Source of the DNA: Flavobacteriales bacterium 34_180_T64
Lineage (GTDB): Bacteria > Bacteroidota > Bacteroidia > Flavobacteriales > Flavobacteriaceae
Direction of reading: 5' to 3'
Assembly (NCBI GenBank): GCA_002162765.1
Contig: MAAR01000008.1
Coordinates: 62,001 to 126,000 of the forward strand
DNA: 64,000 nucleotides
Below the pieces are notes generated by a model. It searched no databases, had not been told where the DNA came from, and saw only the letters and a program-made list of their open reading frames with translations. Position 1 is the first letter of the stretch. Each line of letters opens with the position of its first letter. Of this stretch, positions 25,610-34,901 are shown one piece after another. Position numbers and translations under genes: made by a program.

Positions 25610-27532
25610 ATGCTAAAAGGGATTATTCCACTATTTTTCTGCCTACTTTTTGTTACCTATTCAGAAGCTCAATCCGAAGATTTATTTTTAGTCCATACAA
25701 TACCATCCGAACTTATGGTAAAAGCCAATGCGGTTGTGAGATATGATTATAGGAGTCTTGATATTTCAGGGTTGAGAAATTTGAATGAAAAGTATACTAG
25801 AATTATAACAGTTTTTAATAAACAAGGAGAAAGAAATATTGATGCTCAGATTAGTTATGATCAAAGTAGAACAGTTAAAAAATTAAGTGCTATTATTTAC
25901 AATAAGTACGGAAAGGAAATAGAAAAGTTTAGAAAATCTGATTTTGAAGATGTGTCTTCAGTGAGCGATAATTCTCTATATGACGATGATCGTATTAAAT
26001 ATCTAGATTATACAGCTACAGAATATCCTTTTACGGTAAAATTTACTTATGAAATTAACTCTATAAATACCGCATATTTGCCAAGCTGGAATCCGTTAGA
26101 GGGATATTATATTAGTACTCAACTAAGTAAATTTGAAATCGCTTATAATGATGAAGTTGGGATTAAAAAAAAGGAATATCATTTGGATGGATATGAAATC
26201 ACGAATAATAGTATAGAAGGTTTGTTGTCTTATGAAGCTAAAAATGTTATAGCCATAAAGCCTGAAGCCTACAGTCCTATGTTCAAGGATTTTGCCCCGC
26301 ATTTGAAAGTAACACCTAAGAAGTTTTATTATGAAGGCTATGTTGGATATTCTGACGAATGGGGTAATCTTGGTAAATGGATGTATGATCAATTATTAAA
26401 AGACAGAACACAGCTTTCTCAGTCAACAAAAATAGAAATCAAAGCTATGGTTGAAGGTGTTGATGATCCAATCGAAAAAGCTAAAATCGTATATAAGTAT
26501 GTTCAAGATCGTACAAGATATATTAGTGTTCAAGAAGGTATTGGTGGAATTCAACCAATTGCAGCGTCTCGAGTGGATGAGGTTAAATATGGTGACTGTA
26601 AAGGTTTGACTAATTATACTAAAGCACTAATGGACGTCGTAGGTGTTGAATCAAATTACTCAAGAGTATATGCATCTTCAAGTAATACCGTTGATATCGA
26701 TAAGGAGTTTGTTACGTTTTTAGGTATGACAAATCACGTAATTTTGAATATTCCAAACGGAGAAGAAGACATATGGTTGGAGTGTACTAGTCAAACAAAT
26801 CCTTTTGGATATATTGCAAATTTTACTGATGATAGAGATGTTCTGATAATTACACCTGAAGGTGGTAAAATTGTGCATACAAAAATATATAAAACTGAAG
26901 AAAACCTACAAGTTGTAAAAGCAGCTATTGATTTAGATGTTGAAGGAACAATACAAGCAAAAGTTAATATTAAATCAGAAGGCTATCAATATGCGCTTCG
27001 TGAAGGTTATCAAAATTCACCGTTAAAAGATCAAGAATTGCACTACAAAAATGAATGGGATTATGTTAATAATTTAAAAGTTGACGACATTTCTTATGAC
27101 AATAATAAGGACCAAATCATTTTCACTGAAAGCATTAATTTATCGGCTAAAAACTATGCGTCAAAAAGCGGAACACGTTTATTGTTTCAGCCTAATGTTC
27201 TAAATCGTGTAACCTATATACCAACACGTTATAAAAAGAGAGCTTTGGATTTTGAAATTGAGCGAGGATTTACTGATACCGATGAGTTTACTATCAATAT
27301 TGATCCAAGTTTAGAAATTGAGGCAATGCCAAAATCTGTGTCTATTTCCAATATGTTTGGATCCTATAGTATGCATATTGAAAAAGTGGACGAGCATACA
27401 TTAAAATATTATAGGACTCGAATTCTTAATAAAGGCTATTACTCAAATGAAGATTACAATTCATATAGAGCTTTTGTAGCTGAGATAGTTAAACACGATA
27501 AATCAAAAATTGTATTAATTTCAAAACCCTAA
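25610..27532 (+). CDS. DUF3857 transglutaminase-like protein with intact Cys-His
   Basis: The 640-residue exported protein has a signal peptide (ending YSEAQS). An N-terminal DUF3857 beta domain covers about 40-250, a transglutaminase-like domain about 285-420, and a C-terminal beta region follows. The catalytic cysteine Cys330 (YGDCKGLTNYTKAL) and histidine His376 (TNHVIL) are present; the usual third-residue Asp seems to be Glu (WLECTSQ). It may be a periplasmic cysteine peptidase or amidotransferase; no substrate is known. It lies two bases before a paralogue. Confidence 0.8.
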   Translation: MLKGIIPLFFCLLFVTYSEAQSEDLFLVHTIPSELMVKANAVVRYDYRSLDISGLRNLNEKYTRIITVFNKQGERNIDAQISYDQSRTVKKLSAIIYNKYGKEIEKFRKSDFEDVSSVSDNSLYDDDRIKYLDYTATEYPFTVKFTYEINSINTAYLPSWNPLEGYYISTQLSKFEIAYNDEVGIKKKEYHLDGYEITNNSIEGLLSYEAKNVIAIKPEAYSPMFKDFAPHLKVTPKKFYYEGYVGYSDEWGNLGKWMYDQLLKDRTQLSQSTKIEIKAMVEGVDDPIEKAKIVYKYVQDRTRYISVQEGIGGIQPIAASRVDEVKYGDCKGLTNYTKALMDVVGVESNYSRVYASSSNTVDIDKEFVTFLGMTNHVILNIPNGEEDIWLECTSQTNPFGYIANFTDDRDVLIITPEGGKIVHTKIYKTEENLQVVKAAIDLDVEGTIQAKVNIKSEGYQYALREGYQNSPLKDQELHYKNEWDYVNNLKVDDISYDNNKDQIIFTESINLSAKNYASKSGTRLLFQPNVLNRVTYIPTRYKKRALDFEIERGFTDTDEFTINIDPSLEIEAMPKSVSISNMFGSYSMHIEKVDEHTLKYYRTRILNKGYYSNEDYNSYRAFVAEIVKHDKSKIVLISKP

Positions 27533-27534
27533 CC

Positions 27535-29493
27535 ATGATCAAAAACATTAGCACCATCATCCTCATTATTTTTGCTTTTACCGTACAAGGACAAAACTAT
27601 AAACTTGGTAAAGTCTCAGTTGAGGAATTAGAAGAAAAGATTAATCCTAACGATACCATTGCTAACGCCACAATACTTTATAAAAAGCACGATGTGAGAT
27701 TTGAGTACAGAGAAAATGAAGACGGTTTTTTTCAAATTATTAGTGTTCATGAGCGCATTAAAATTTATAATAAGGACGGATTTAATTGGGCTACTAAGAA
27801 AATTAAATTATACAATAAGTCGGCATCTAATAGTGAGAAACTACAAACATTAAAGGCATATACTTATAATTTAGAAGGTGGCAAAGTCGTTAAGGAAAAG
27901 CTGAAAAAAGATGGAATTTTTGATGAGGTAGCAAACAAATATTGGAAGTATAAAACATTGACGTTACCAAATATTAAGGAAGGTAGTGTTATTGAAATTA
28001 AATACGAGATAATTTCACCATACAAACAAATTGATGATATTAAATTGCAGTATTCCATACCTGTTAAAAAGTATGAAGTCTATGTCAAAACACCGGAATA
28101 CTATGTGTTCAATAAACTTTTAAATCCTAGAGCGGCTTACCATCCTAAACTTGAAACAAGCCGTAGAAATGTGTCTATTCCTTTTGCGTATATCGAAGAT
28201 GTGATTTCGAGTAAGTTGTCTAATGTGCCAGCCTTACGAGATGAACCTATGGTTGATAATATTAATAATTATGCGGCCAAATTAATCATGGAGCTAAGTA
28301 TGACGCGATTTCCAAATAGAATGACTAATAGTTATGCTACGTCATGGGAAAAAGTAACGAAAACTATTTATGATATCCCTAGTTTTGGTGATCAACTGCG
28401 TAAAAAAAGTTATTTTGAAGATGATATTGATGCCTTAATTTCGGGTGAAAGTGATTTGGGAGTAAAGACTAATTTGATTTATAATTTTGTAAAATCTAAA
28501 GTTAAATGGAATAGCTATTATGGATATACTACTGATGTTGGCGTAAGGAAAGCTTATAAGGAGGGTGTAGGTAATACAGCCGAAATAAACTTAATGCTCA
28601 TTGCAATGTTACGTTATGCAGGAATTAATGCCAATCCAGTATTAATAAGCACCAAAAATAATGGAATTCCATTATTTCCTACACGCCAAGGTTTTAATTA
28701 TGTGATATGTTTTATAGAAAATGAAGGCTTTAATATGCTACTTGATGCAACAAACCTATACAGTACATTTAATATATTACCTACACGTGTTTTGAATTGG
28801 CAAGGTCGTGTTATAAGAGAGAATGGAAGTTCGGTATGGATGGATTTGGCAGTGAATGCTATGTCTAAGGAATCTATATTTTTAAATGCGAAAATAAACC
28901 AAGATTTTAGTGTTGAAGGTAAAGTTAGAACTAGTAAAACTAATTATTTGGCTATGGAGTATCGCCAAAGATTCGCAAATATTAGTGCTGAAGATCATAT
29001 AAAGTATTTAGAAAAAGATAATGGTGAAATTGAGATTAATAATTTAGAATTAAAGAGCATTAACGATCCGTTACAACCTGTTCAATCATCATATGACTAC
29101 AATTTAAATGGCGCCATTGAGGAAATTGGTGATAACTTATATTTTTCACCTATGCTATTTTTTGCTACAAAAGAGAACCCTTTCAAACAGGACACGCGAA
29201 ATTATCCAATCAGTATCAATTACCCAGTGAGTAGTAAATATGTAATCAATGTAGCGCTTCCTGAAGGTTATGAAATTGAATCCTTACCAGAGAATTTTGC
29301 TACTATTTATGATTCAGATTCTGGAAAGTTTAGTTATATTATAAAACAAAATGGAAATTATTTGCAAGTTTTGATAAATATGGAACTATCCACTACCATG
29401 ATATTACCAAATAATTATCATGCTTTTAAAGAATTTTATAGACAAATTGTTGAAAATGAAACTGAAAAAGTTGTTCTAAAAAAGATACTATAA
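27535..29493 (+). CDS. DUF3857 transglutaminase-like protein, catalytic residues replaced
   Basis: The 652-residue paralogue of the preceding gene has the same layout: signal peptide (ending FTVQGQ), DUF3857 domain and transglutaminase fold. Where the active cysteine is expected it has Thr348 (GVGNTAEINLML), and where the histidine is expected it has Tyr389 (GFNYVIC). It is therefore unlikely to be a cysteine enzyme and may bind a ligand or partner. Adjacent coding with the intact paralogue suggests the two act together. Its stop codon overlaps the start of the MazG-like gene by one base. Confidence 0.8.
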   Translation: MIKNISTIILIIFAFTVQGQNYKLGKVSVEELEEKINPNDTIANATILYKKHDVRFEYRENEDGFFQIISVHERIKIYNKDGFNWATKKIKLYNKSASNSEKLQTLKAYTYNLEGGKVVKEKLKKDGIFDEVANKYWKYKTLTLPNIKEGSVIEIKYEIISPYKQIDDIKLQYSIPVKKYEVYVKTPEYYVFNKLLNPRAAYHPKLETSRRNVSIPFAYIEDVISSKLSNVPALRDEPMVDNINNYAAKLIMELSMTRFPNRMTNSYATSWEKVTKTIYDIPSFGDQLRKKSYFEDDIDALISGESDLGVKTNLIYNFVKSKVKWNSYYGYTTDVGVRKAYKEGVGNTAEINLMLIAMLRYAGINANPVLISTKNNGIPLFPTRQGFNYVICFIENEGFNMLLDATNLYSTFNILPTRVLNWQGRVIRENGSSVWMDLAVNAMSKESIFLNAKINQDFSVEGKVRTSKTNYLAMEYRQRFANISAEDHIKYLEKDNGEIEINNLELKSINDPLQPVQSSYDYNLNGAIEEIGDNLYFSPMLFFATKENPFKQDTRNYPISINYPVSSKYVINVALPEGYEIESLPENFATIYDSDSGKFSYIIKQNGNYLQVLINMELSTTMILPNNYHAFKEFYRQIVENETEKVVLKKIL

Positions 29494-29819
29494 TGGACAT
29501 TCAAAACGCCCAAAAAATTGTAGACGATTGGATTAAAGCACATGGTGTACGTTATTTTAATGAACTCACTAATATGGCACAACTCACTGAAGAAGTTGGT
29601 GAAGTAGCACGTATTATTGCACGACGCTATGGTGAACAAAGCGAAAAAGAGAGTGATAAAGATAAAGATTTAGGTGAAGAGTTAGCGGATGTGCTTTTTG
29701 TTGTTTTGTGTTTAGCAAATCAAACTGGAGTGAATTTACAAGAAGCTTTTGATAAGAAGCTAGAACTAAAAACCAATCGCGATCATGATAGACATCATAA
29801 TAATGAGAAATTAAAATAA
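29493..29819 (+). CDS. MazG-like nucleotide pyrophosphohydrolase
   Basis: The 108-residue all-alpha protein has the MazG-type metal-binding pattern ELTNMAQLTEEVGEVARII with Glu residues on one helix face, and DLGEELADVLFVVLCLANQ with E-x2-D on the next. Such enzymes hydrolyse nucleoside triphosphates to monophosphates. Which nucleotide is used cannot be said. It follows the DUF3857 gene by a one-base overlap and precedes aroA by 30 bases. Confidence 0.88.
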   Translation: MDIQNAQKIVDDWIKAHGVRYFNELTNMAQLTEEVGEVARIIARRYGEQSEKESDKDKDLGEELADVLFVVLCLANQTGVNLQEAFDKKLELKTNRDHDRHHNNEKLK

Positions 29820-29849
29820 ATTCAACAGGTATTAAGGTGGTTCAAATGC

Positions 29850-31073
29850 ATGACGTTACAACTTAAAAAATCAAATATAGTATCAGGTTCTGAAGTGACC
29901 ATTACAGGTTCTAAAAGTGAATCCAATAGATTATTAGTATTGCAAGCGCTTTACCCTGAAATTCAAATTGAAAATATTTCTAATGCCGATGATACGGTTT
30001 TAATGCAAAAGGCCCTAAAATCGCCTGCAGATAGTGTTGATATTCATCACGCTGGTACTGCCATGCGTTTTCTTGCCGCTTTTTATGCAATTCAAGACGA
30101 ACGAAAAGTATGTTTAACAGGATCTCAACGTATGAAAGAACGTCCAATTGAAATCTTAGTTGATGCATTGAGGCGTTTGGGAGCTGATATAGAATATCTA
30201 GAAAATGAAGGTTATCCACCATTAATTATTAATGGAAAAACTCTTGATATAAATAAAGTATCTATTGATGCAAATGTAAGTAGTCAATATATATCTGCTT
30301 TATTACTAATTGCTCCCCAATTGAGGAATGGCCTAGAGCTTTCATTAATTGGTGATATGACATCGCTGCCATATATTAATATGACCTTGAATTTGCTGAA
30401 TCAATTAGGAGTTGAAACTAGTTTTAATGACCAGTTGATACTTGTAAAACCGTTTAAAGAAATTATTAATTCCACAACAATAGTGGTCGAATCAGATTGG
30501 TCCTCTGCATCTTACTATTATAGTATAGTGGCATTAAGTCCGATTAATACTGAAATCAGATTAACTTCATATAAACAAAATTCATTTCAAGGAGATTCTG
30601 TTTTAGCTGAACTATATCAGGACTTTGGTGTTTTTACTAAATTTAAAGATACGAGTATCGTACTAAAAAAGACAAGTCAGAATTTAGAAACAAAATCATT
30701 TCATTTAAATAAAGCTCCTGATATTGCTCAAACTATAGTTGTAACGTGTTTTGCTTTAGGTATAGCATGCCATTTAAGCGGGCTTCATACGTTAAAAATA
30801 AAAGAAACTGATCGCCTTATAGCATTAAAAACAGAATTGGAAAAGTTAGGAGGTGTTGTCTCTGTTACTAATGATTCCTTGAGCTTAGAGGCTTCGACGA
30901 TAATTAATGATGAAATAACAATTTCTACATATAATGATCATCGCATGGCTATGGCTTTTGCTCCTCTAGCCTTAAAAACAAATCTAAAAATTGAAAATGC
31001 CGATGTGGTTTCTAAATCGTATCCTAGGTTTTGGGATGATTTAAATGCTATTGGTTTTCAATTAAGTAAATAA
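29850..31073 (+). CDS. aroA: 3-phosphoshikimate 1-carboxyvinyltransferase (EPSP synthase)
   Basis: The 407-residue enzyme transfers enolpyruvyl from PEP to shikimate-3-phosphate. Motifs are GSKSESNRLLVLQAL, HAGTAMRFLAAF, LTGSQRMKERPI, the catalytic KETDRLIALKTEL and YNDHRMAMAFAPLAL. The usual GSKSISNR has Glu in place of Ile. It is slightly short for the family (about 425-430). It is apart from the aromatic operon at 19-23 kb, so the attenuator would not control it directly. No terminator is seen after it. Confidence 0.95.
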   Translation: MTLQLKKSNIVSGSEVTITGSKSESNRLLVLQALYPEIQIENISNADDTVLMQKALKSPADSVDIHHAGTAMRFLAAFYAIQDERKVCLTGSQRMKERPIEILVDALRRLGADIEYLENEGYPPLIINGKTLDINKVSIDANVSSQYISALLLIAPQLRNGLELSLIGDMTSLPYINMTLNLLNQLGVETSFNDQLILVKPFKEIINSTTIVVESDWSSASYYYSIVALSPINTEIRLTSYKQNSFQGDSVLAELYQDFGVFTKFKDTSIVLKKTSQNLETKSFHLNKAPDIAQTIVVTCFALGIACHLSGLHTLKIKETDRLIALKTELEKLGGVVSVTNDSLSLEASTIINDEITISTYNDHRMAMAFAPLALKTNLKIENADVVSKSYPRFWDDLNAIGFQLSK

Positions 31074-31088
31074 TAATCTGCTATTTAC

Positions 31089-31120
31089 TTGACAAGGCCT
31101 ACTTTGAGATTGTATATTTG
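31089..31120 (+). promoter_or_regulatory. Candidate promoter of queA
   Basis: TTG (31089-31091) and TATATTTG (31113-31120), a full TAnnTTTG match, are 21 bases apart. The predicted leader is about 105 bases; I see no known riboswitch in it. Confidence 0.55.
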
Positions 31121-31233
31121 CAACTTTGCTAAAATTAATAACTAATTGTGAAATCAATTTGGAGCTTTTGTCTAATATTTTTACTAGAGACCGCTTTAAA
31201 TTTAGTACACTAAAACACTATAAATAAAAATAT

Positions 31234-32283
31234 ATGAAATTATCTCATTTTAGTTTTGATCTACCTGAAGAATTATTAGCAGATCGTCCATCAGATATTA
31301 GAGACGAAGCAAGATTAATGGTTCTTGATAGAAAAAATCAAACAATTGAACATAAGTATTTTAAAGATTTGATTGATTATTTTGATGAAGACGATGTCAT
31401 GATTTTAAATAATACTAAAGTGTTTCCTGCGCGTTTGTATGGAAATAAAGAAAAAACAGGCGCTAGAATAGAAGTGTTTTTATTGCGTGAATTAAATGAG
31501 GAACAACGTCTTTGGGATGTTTTAGTAGACCCAGCTAGGAAAATAAGAATAGGAAATAAACTGTATTTTGGTGATGACGATATGTTAGTAGCTGAGGTCA
31601 TTGATAATACAACTTCAAGAGGTAGAACCTTACGTTTCTTATATGATGGGTCTTATAATGAATTTCGTCAAAAATTAACTGAACTTGGAGAAACACCACT
31701 TCCTAAGTATATTAAAAGAGAAGTTGAACCTGAAGATGAAGAGCGTTATCAAACAATCTTCGCAAAGAATGAAGGTGCTGTTGCAGCTCCTACAGCAGGA
31801 TTGCATTTTTCGAAACATTTATTAAAGCGTTTAGAAATTAAAGGAGTTAAGCTTCCTGAAATCACTTTGCATGTAGGATTAGGAACATTTAATCCTGTTG
31901 AAGTAGAAGATTTATCAAAACACAAAATGGACAGTGAAGAAATATTCATTGAAGATAAATCAGTTCAAATTATAAACGATGGTATAAAAACCAAAAGACG
32001 CATTTGTGCCGTTGGAACGACGTCCATGAGAGCTATAGAAAGTTCAGTGTCGTCTAGTGGGACTTTGAATCCATATGCAGGTTGGACAAATAAATTTATC
32101 TTTCCACCTTACGAATTTAGTATCGCAAATTGTATGGTTACTAATTTTCACACACCTAAATCAACACTCTTAATGATGGTGTCTGCTTTTGCTGGTCATG
32201 ACTTTATGAAAAAGGCATACGAAGAAGCAATCAAAGAGAAGTATCGTTTCTATACGTATGGAGATGCAATGCTGATTATATAA
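31234..32283 (+). CDS. queA: S-adenosylmethionine:tRNA ribosyltransferase-isomerase
   Basis: The 349-residue protein transfers and isomerises the ribosyl group of SAM onto preQ1 in tRNA, the penultimate step of queuosine formation. It has the standard N-terminus ([16 protein letters not shown]), [42 protein letters not shown] and the C-terminal [18 protein letters not shown]. Length is typical. It is flanked by its own promoter candidate and terminator, so it is probably monocistronic. Confidence 0.97.
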   Translation: MKLSHFSFDLPEELLADRPSDIRDEARLMVLDRKNQTIEHKYFKDLIDYFDEDDVMILNNTKVFPARLYGNKEKTGARIEVFLLRELNEEQRLWDVLVDPARKIRIGNKLYFGDDDMLVAEVIDNTTSRGRTLRFLYDGSYNEFRQKLTELGETPLPKYIKREVEPEDEERYQTIFAKNEGAVAAPTAGLHFSKHLLKRLEIKGVKLPEITLHVGLGTFNPVEVEDLSKHKMDSEEIFIEDKSVQIINDGIKTKRRICAVGTTSMRAIESSVSSSGTLNPYAGWTNKFIFPPYEFSIANCMVTNFHTPKSTLLMMVSAFAGHDFMKKAYEEAIKEKYRFYTYGDAMLII

Positions 32284-32308
32284 TAAAGTATATTTATAAT
32301 AAAATGGG

Positions 32309-32338
32309 AGCCTTGTATGTATTACGAGGCTTTTTTTT
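32309..32338 (+). terminator. Intrinsic terminator after queA
   Basis: AGCCTTG (32309-32315) pairs with CGAGGCT (32325-32331), including one G-T pair, around a nine-base loop, and is followed by a run of T. Confidence 0.8.
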
Positions 32339-32340
32339 AT

Positions 32341-32434
32341 GGCATTTCACTCTTAAGCTATGGCTTAAAAGTGTCGCGCTTTCTGTTATATCTTTTGTTT
32401 CTAAACAAAAGGATGCCACTTTAATCGCTAATGC
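32341..32434. repeat. MITE-like element, copy 3 (degenerate)
   Basis: It shares ATATCTTTTGT, AAACAAAAGGATGCCA and a weakened right end (CGCTAATGC for CCCTAACGC) with copy 1 at 1834-1938. Its left part holds its own inverted repeat (CTTAAGC / GCTTAAAAG). The left boundary is uncertain. The copy lies directly after the queA terminator. Confidence 0.55.
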
Positions 32435-32457
32435 AAACAAATACAAACTCTTTTATT

Positions 32458-32465
32458 TACTTTTG
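32458..32465 (+). promoter_or_regulatory. -7 box of rlmN, possibly a leaderless transcript
   Basis: TACTTTTG is an exact TAnnTTTG match ending six bases before the ATG at 32472, so transcription should start at or next to the start codon. No -33 TTTG is evident; the MITE-like element occupies the region where it would lie. Confidence 0.5.
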
Positions 32466-32471
32466 TAATTA

Positions 32472-33512
32472 ATGGAAATCAAAAAGAAAGATATACGTGC
32501 TCTAACTAAAGAGCAGCTTAGAGAATTTTTTGTCAAAGAAGGCGATAAGGCCTTTCGAGGTAATCAAGTCTATGAGTGGTTATGGAGCAAAGGAGCACAT
32601 CATTTTGAGGATATGACAAATGTTTCGAAAGAAACAAGGCAAATGTTGGAAGACAATTTTGTTATCAATCATATTCAAGTCGATCAGATGCAACGAAGTA
32701 GCGATGGTACTATTAAAAATGCCGTGAGATTACACGATGGTCTAATTGTAGAATCGGTCTTAATTCCAGCAAAAAATAGAACTACAGCTTGTGTATCTTC
32801 ACAGGTTGGTTGTAGTTTAGATTGTAAGTTTTGTGCTACTGCGAGATTGAAACGTATGCGAAATTTAAATCCAGATGAAATTTATGACCAGGTAGTGGCC
32901 ATAGATAAGGAAAGTAAACTGTATCATAACAGACCTCTTAGTAATATTGTATTTATGGGAATGGGAGAGCCTCTCATGAATTATAATAATGTGATTAAAG
33001 CCATCGAAAAAATAACGTCCCCAGAAGGATTGGCAATGTCTCCAAAACGCATTGTTGTATCTACTTCTGGTGTACCTAAAATGATTAAAAAAATGGCTGA
33101 TGACAAAGTGAAGTTCAAACTTGCTGTGTCTTTGCATTCTGCAATAGATGAAGTTAGAACGTCTATTATGCCATTTAATAAGTCGTTTCCATTGGATAGT
33201 TTGAGAGAAGCATTAGAGCACTGGTACGCCGCAACAAAAAATAGAATCACTTACGAATATATTGTTTGGGATGGTATCAATGATTCTAAAAAAGATGTAG
33301 ATGCATTGATTAAATTTTGCAAGTTTGCGCCAAGTAAGGTCAATCTAATTGAGTATAATCCAATTGATGATGGCGAATTTCAACAAGCTAATTCTAAGGC
33401 AATAGATATGTATGTTTCTATGCTGGAAGCCAATAATATAACCGTTACTGTCAGACGATCGCGTGGTAAAGATATCGATGCTGCCTGTGGCCAATTGGCA
33501 AATAAAAGTTAA
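32472..33512 (+). CDS. rlmN: 23S rRNA / tRNA C2-adenine methyltransferase (radical SAM)
   Basis: The 346-residue radical SAM enzyme methylates A2503 of 23S rRNA. The 4Fe-4S cluster cysteines are Cys114, Cys118 and Cys121 (GCSLDCKFC). The SAM-binding glycine motif is FMGMGEPLMNY, and the C-terminal mechanistic cysteine Cys339 is in DAACGQL. All essential residues are present. The start is at the edge of a -7 promoter box, and a strong terminator follows the stop codon. Confidence 0.97.
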   Translation: MEIKKKDIRALTKEQLREFFVKEGDKAFRGNQVYEWLWSKGAHHFEDMTNVSKETRQMLEDNFVINHIQVDQMQRSSDGTIKNAVRLHDGLIVESVLIPAKNRTTACVSSQVGCSLDCKFCATARLKRMRNLNPDEIYDQVVAIDKESKLYHNRPLSNIVFMGMGEPLMNYNNVIKAIEKITSPEGLAMSPKRIVVSTSGVPKMIKKMADDKVKFKLAVSLHSAIDEVRTSIMPFNKSFPLDSLREALEHWYAATKNRITYEYIVWDGINDSKKDVDALIKFCKFAPSKVNLIEYNPIDDGEFQQANSKAIDMYVSMLEANNITVTVRRSRGKDIDAACGQLANKS

Positions 33513-33517
33513 TAAAA

Positions 33518-33546
33518 AAAACCAACGCAAAGCGTTGGTTTTTTTT
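33518..33546. terminator. Bidirectional intrinsic terminator
   Basis: A perfect 9-bp stem (AACCAACGC / GCGTTGGTT) with loop AAA is flanked by A-rich and T-rich tracts. It ends rlmN and, read the other way, the convergent T9SS cargo gene. Confidence 0.92.
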
Positions 33547-33567
33547 ATTATAAAAGTAAATTAAAGC

Positions 33568-34836
33568 TTATTGCTTCAATAATTTAATCGTCTGAGTCCT
33601 ACCTGCGATAGTGACTTTTGCCAAATAAATACCATCCTTTAAAGTACTCATATTTATAGTTTCACTGGTTTGAGACAGAGCAGTATTCATAACACGTTGT
33701 CCTAATATGTTATATAACTCAAAGTTGTCAAACGCTAATTGATCCGATTGTAGACTTAATACATCAGTAATTTTATCATAAAAATAATTGAATGAATTTT
33801 GTTCAAAATCATTAACACTTAAAGATCCATCATCTGTAGTAAATGACCATGTAGTACAAAAAATTGCAGTACCAAAACAATTTACAGGAGCAATTGACCA
33901 TGTGTAAGAAGTCAAAATATCTAAACCAGTGATATCTACAGTAGTATCAGCAACAGTGCCTAACGCAGTGCCATCTAGAGTAAATACATAGCCGCTTGCG
34001 CCAGCTATAGCATCCCAAGAAAAAGTAACTGAACGACCGCCACTGCCATCATCCGAAGTTGCAGCTGCAGGTTCGGTATCAATAGGAGCTATTACAGTAG
34101 TACAAGCAGGTGCTGCAGTTTCTGTACAAACAGCAGTGGTAAAACTCCACACAGCACTTGTTGTAGTTCCCATGCAGTTTATGGCATCGATTTTCCAATA
34201 ATAAGTTGTATTGCTAGTTGCACCAAAATTAACAGTATTGCCACTAGTAGCACCTGCTAGAGAGCCAATATCATCACCAGTGATTGTTAAACCAATGCTT
34301 ATATCAAAACTATCGACCGCTTCTCCTGATGTATCTTCTACCCAAGAAAAAGTAACACCAGTACCAATAATAGTTACACCAGTAGCAGCATCGGCTGGAG
34401 TAGGTGTTGTTACAGCATTAGGAGCTGCAGTTGCAGTACAGACACAAGTTGTACACTCAATTGCTGTTACAGTGTCAGGACCAGAAGAGCCATTACAAGC
34501 TGCATCAAGCGTCCAATAGCATATAATGTCAGTAATCCCTGCTCCAGCCGTAAAAGTTACCGAGTTTGCACCATGGCCAATTATTGTTATTCCATCACTT
34601 TCTGTAACCGTTATGTACATTGCGGCAGTAACAGTGTATGTTTCGCCAGGAACAATACCTGTAAGGACAGAAAATTCATTATCTGGCCAGTTATTTGCAG
34701 ATATTTGTTGTACTCCAGGTACAGGAGCTATAGTTACAGTTGTATCTGGCCATTGGTAGCTTTGTGTTGTACATTGGCTATAAGACCAAGAAATCATAGT
34801 TAAACTTAAAATAAAAAGTAAAGTAATTTTTTTCAT
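33568..34836 (-). CDS. T9SS cargo protein with fibronectin type III-like repeats
   Basis: The 422-residue secreted protein has a signal peptide (ending WSYSQ). Two fibronectin-like modules follow, at about 150-235 and 245-335 (VTFSWVEDTSGEAVDSFDIS and VTFSWDAIAGASGYVFTLDG, each ending in a TTYYWKI or TSYTWSI strand). Residues about 345-422 form a type A sorting domain (YNILGQRVM, then LKDGIYLAKVTIAG and TQTIKLLKQ). The type IX secretion system should export it and remove or anchor the tail. Its role is unknown; adhesion is plausible. Antisense frames over it are composition artefacts. Confidence 0.88.
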   Translation of the reverse strand: MKKITLLFILSLTMISWSYSQCTTQSYQWPDTTVTIAPVPGVQQISANNWPDNEFSVLTGIVPGETYTVTAAMYITVTESDGITIIGHGANSVTFTAGAGITDIICYWTLDAACNGSSGPDTVTAIECTTCVCTATAAPNAVTTPTPADAATGVTIIGTGVTFSWVEDTSGEAVDSFDISIGLTITGDDIGSLAGATSGNTVNFGATSNTTYYWKIDAINCMGTTTSAVWSFTTAVCTETAAPACTTVIAPIDTEPAAATSDDGSGGRSVTFSWDAIAGASGYVFTLDGTALGTVADTTVDITGLDILTSYTWSIAPVNCFGTAIFCTTWSFTTDDGSLSVNDFEQNSFNYFYDKITDVLSLQSDQLAFDNFELYNILGQRVMNTALSQTSETINMSTLKDGIYLAKVTIAGRTQTIKLLKQ

Positions 34837-34865
34837 AATTTTGTATTAAATAATTAATAGTATAA

Positions 34866-34873
34866 CAAATATA
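34866..34873 (-). promoter_or_regulatory. -7 box of the T9SS cargo gene
   Basis: On the minus strand the sequence reads TATATTTG, an exact TAnnTTTG match, about 30 bases before the start codon. A -33 element is not clear. Confidence 0.45.
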
Positions 34874-34901
34874 CATTTTTTTAAAAAATCGCTGCAGACA
34901 A

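Noticed and set aside
31121..31233. Possible preQ1 riboswitch in the queA leader
   Set aside because: The region is AU-rich and I could not find the conserved preQ1-I or II core or a stable stem.
34211..34759. Two long plus-strand frames opposite the T9SS cargo gene
   Set aside because: They are low-complexity Val/Pro/Ala/Ser translations of the antisense of Thr/Ala-rich repeats; the minus-strand gene has a signal peptide and a sorting domain.
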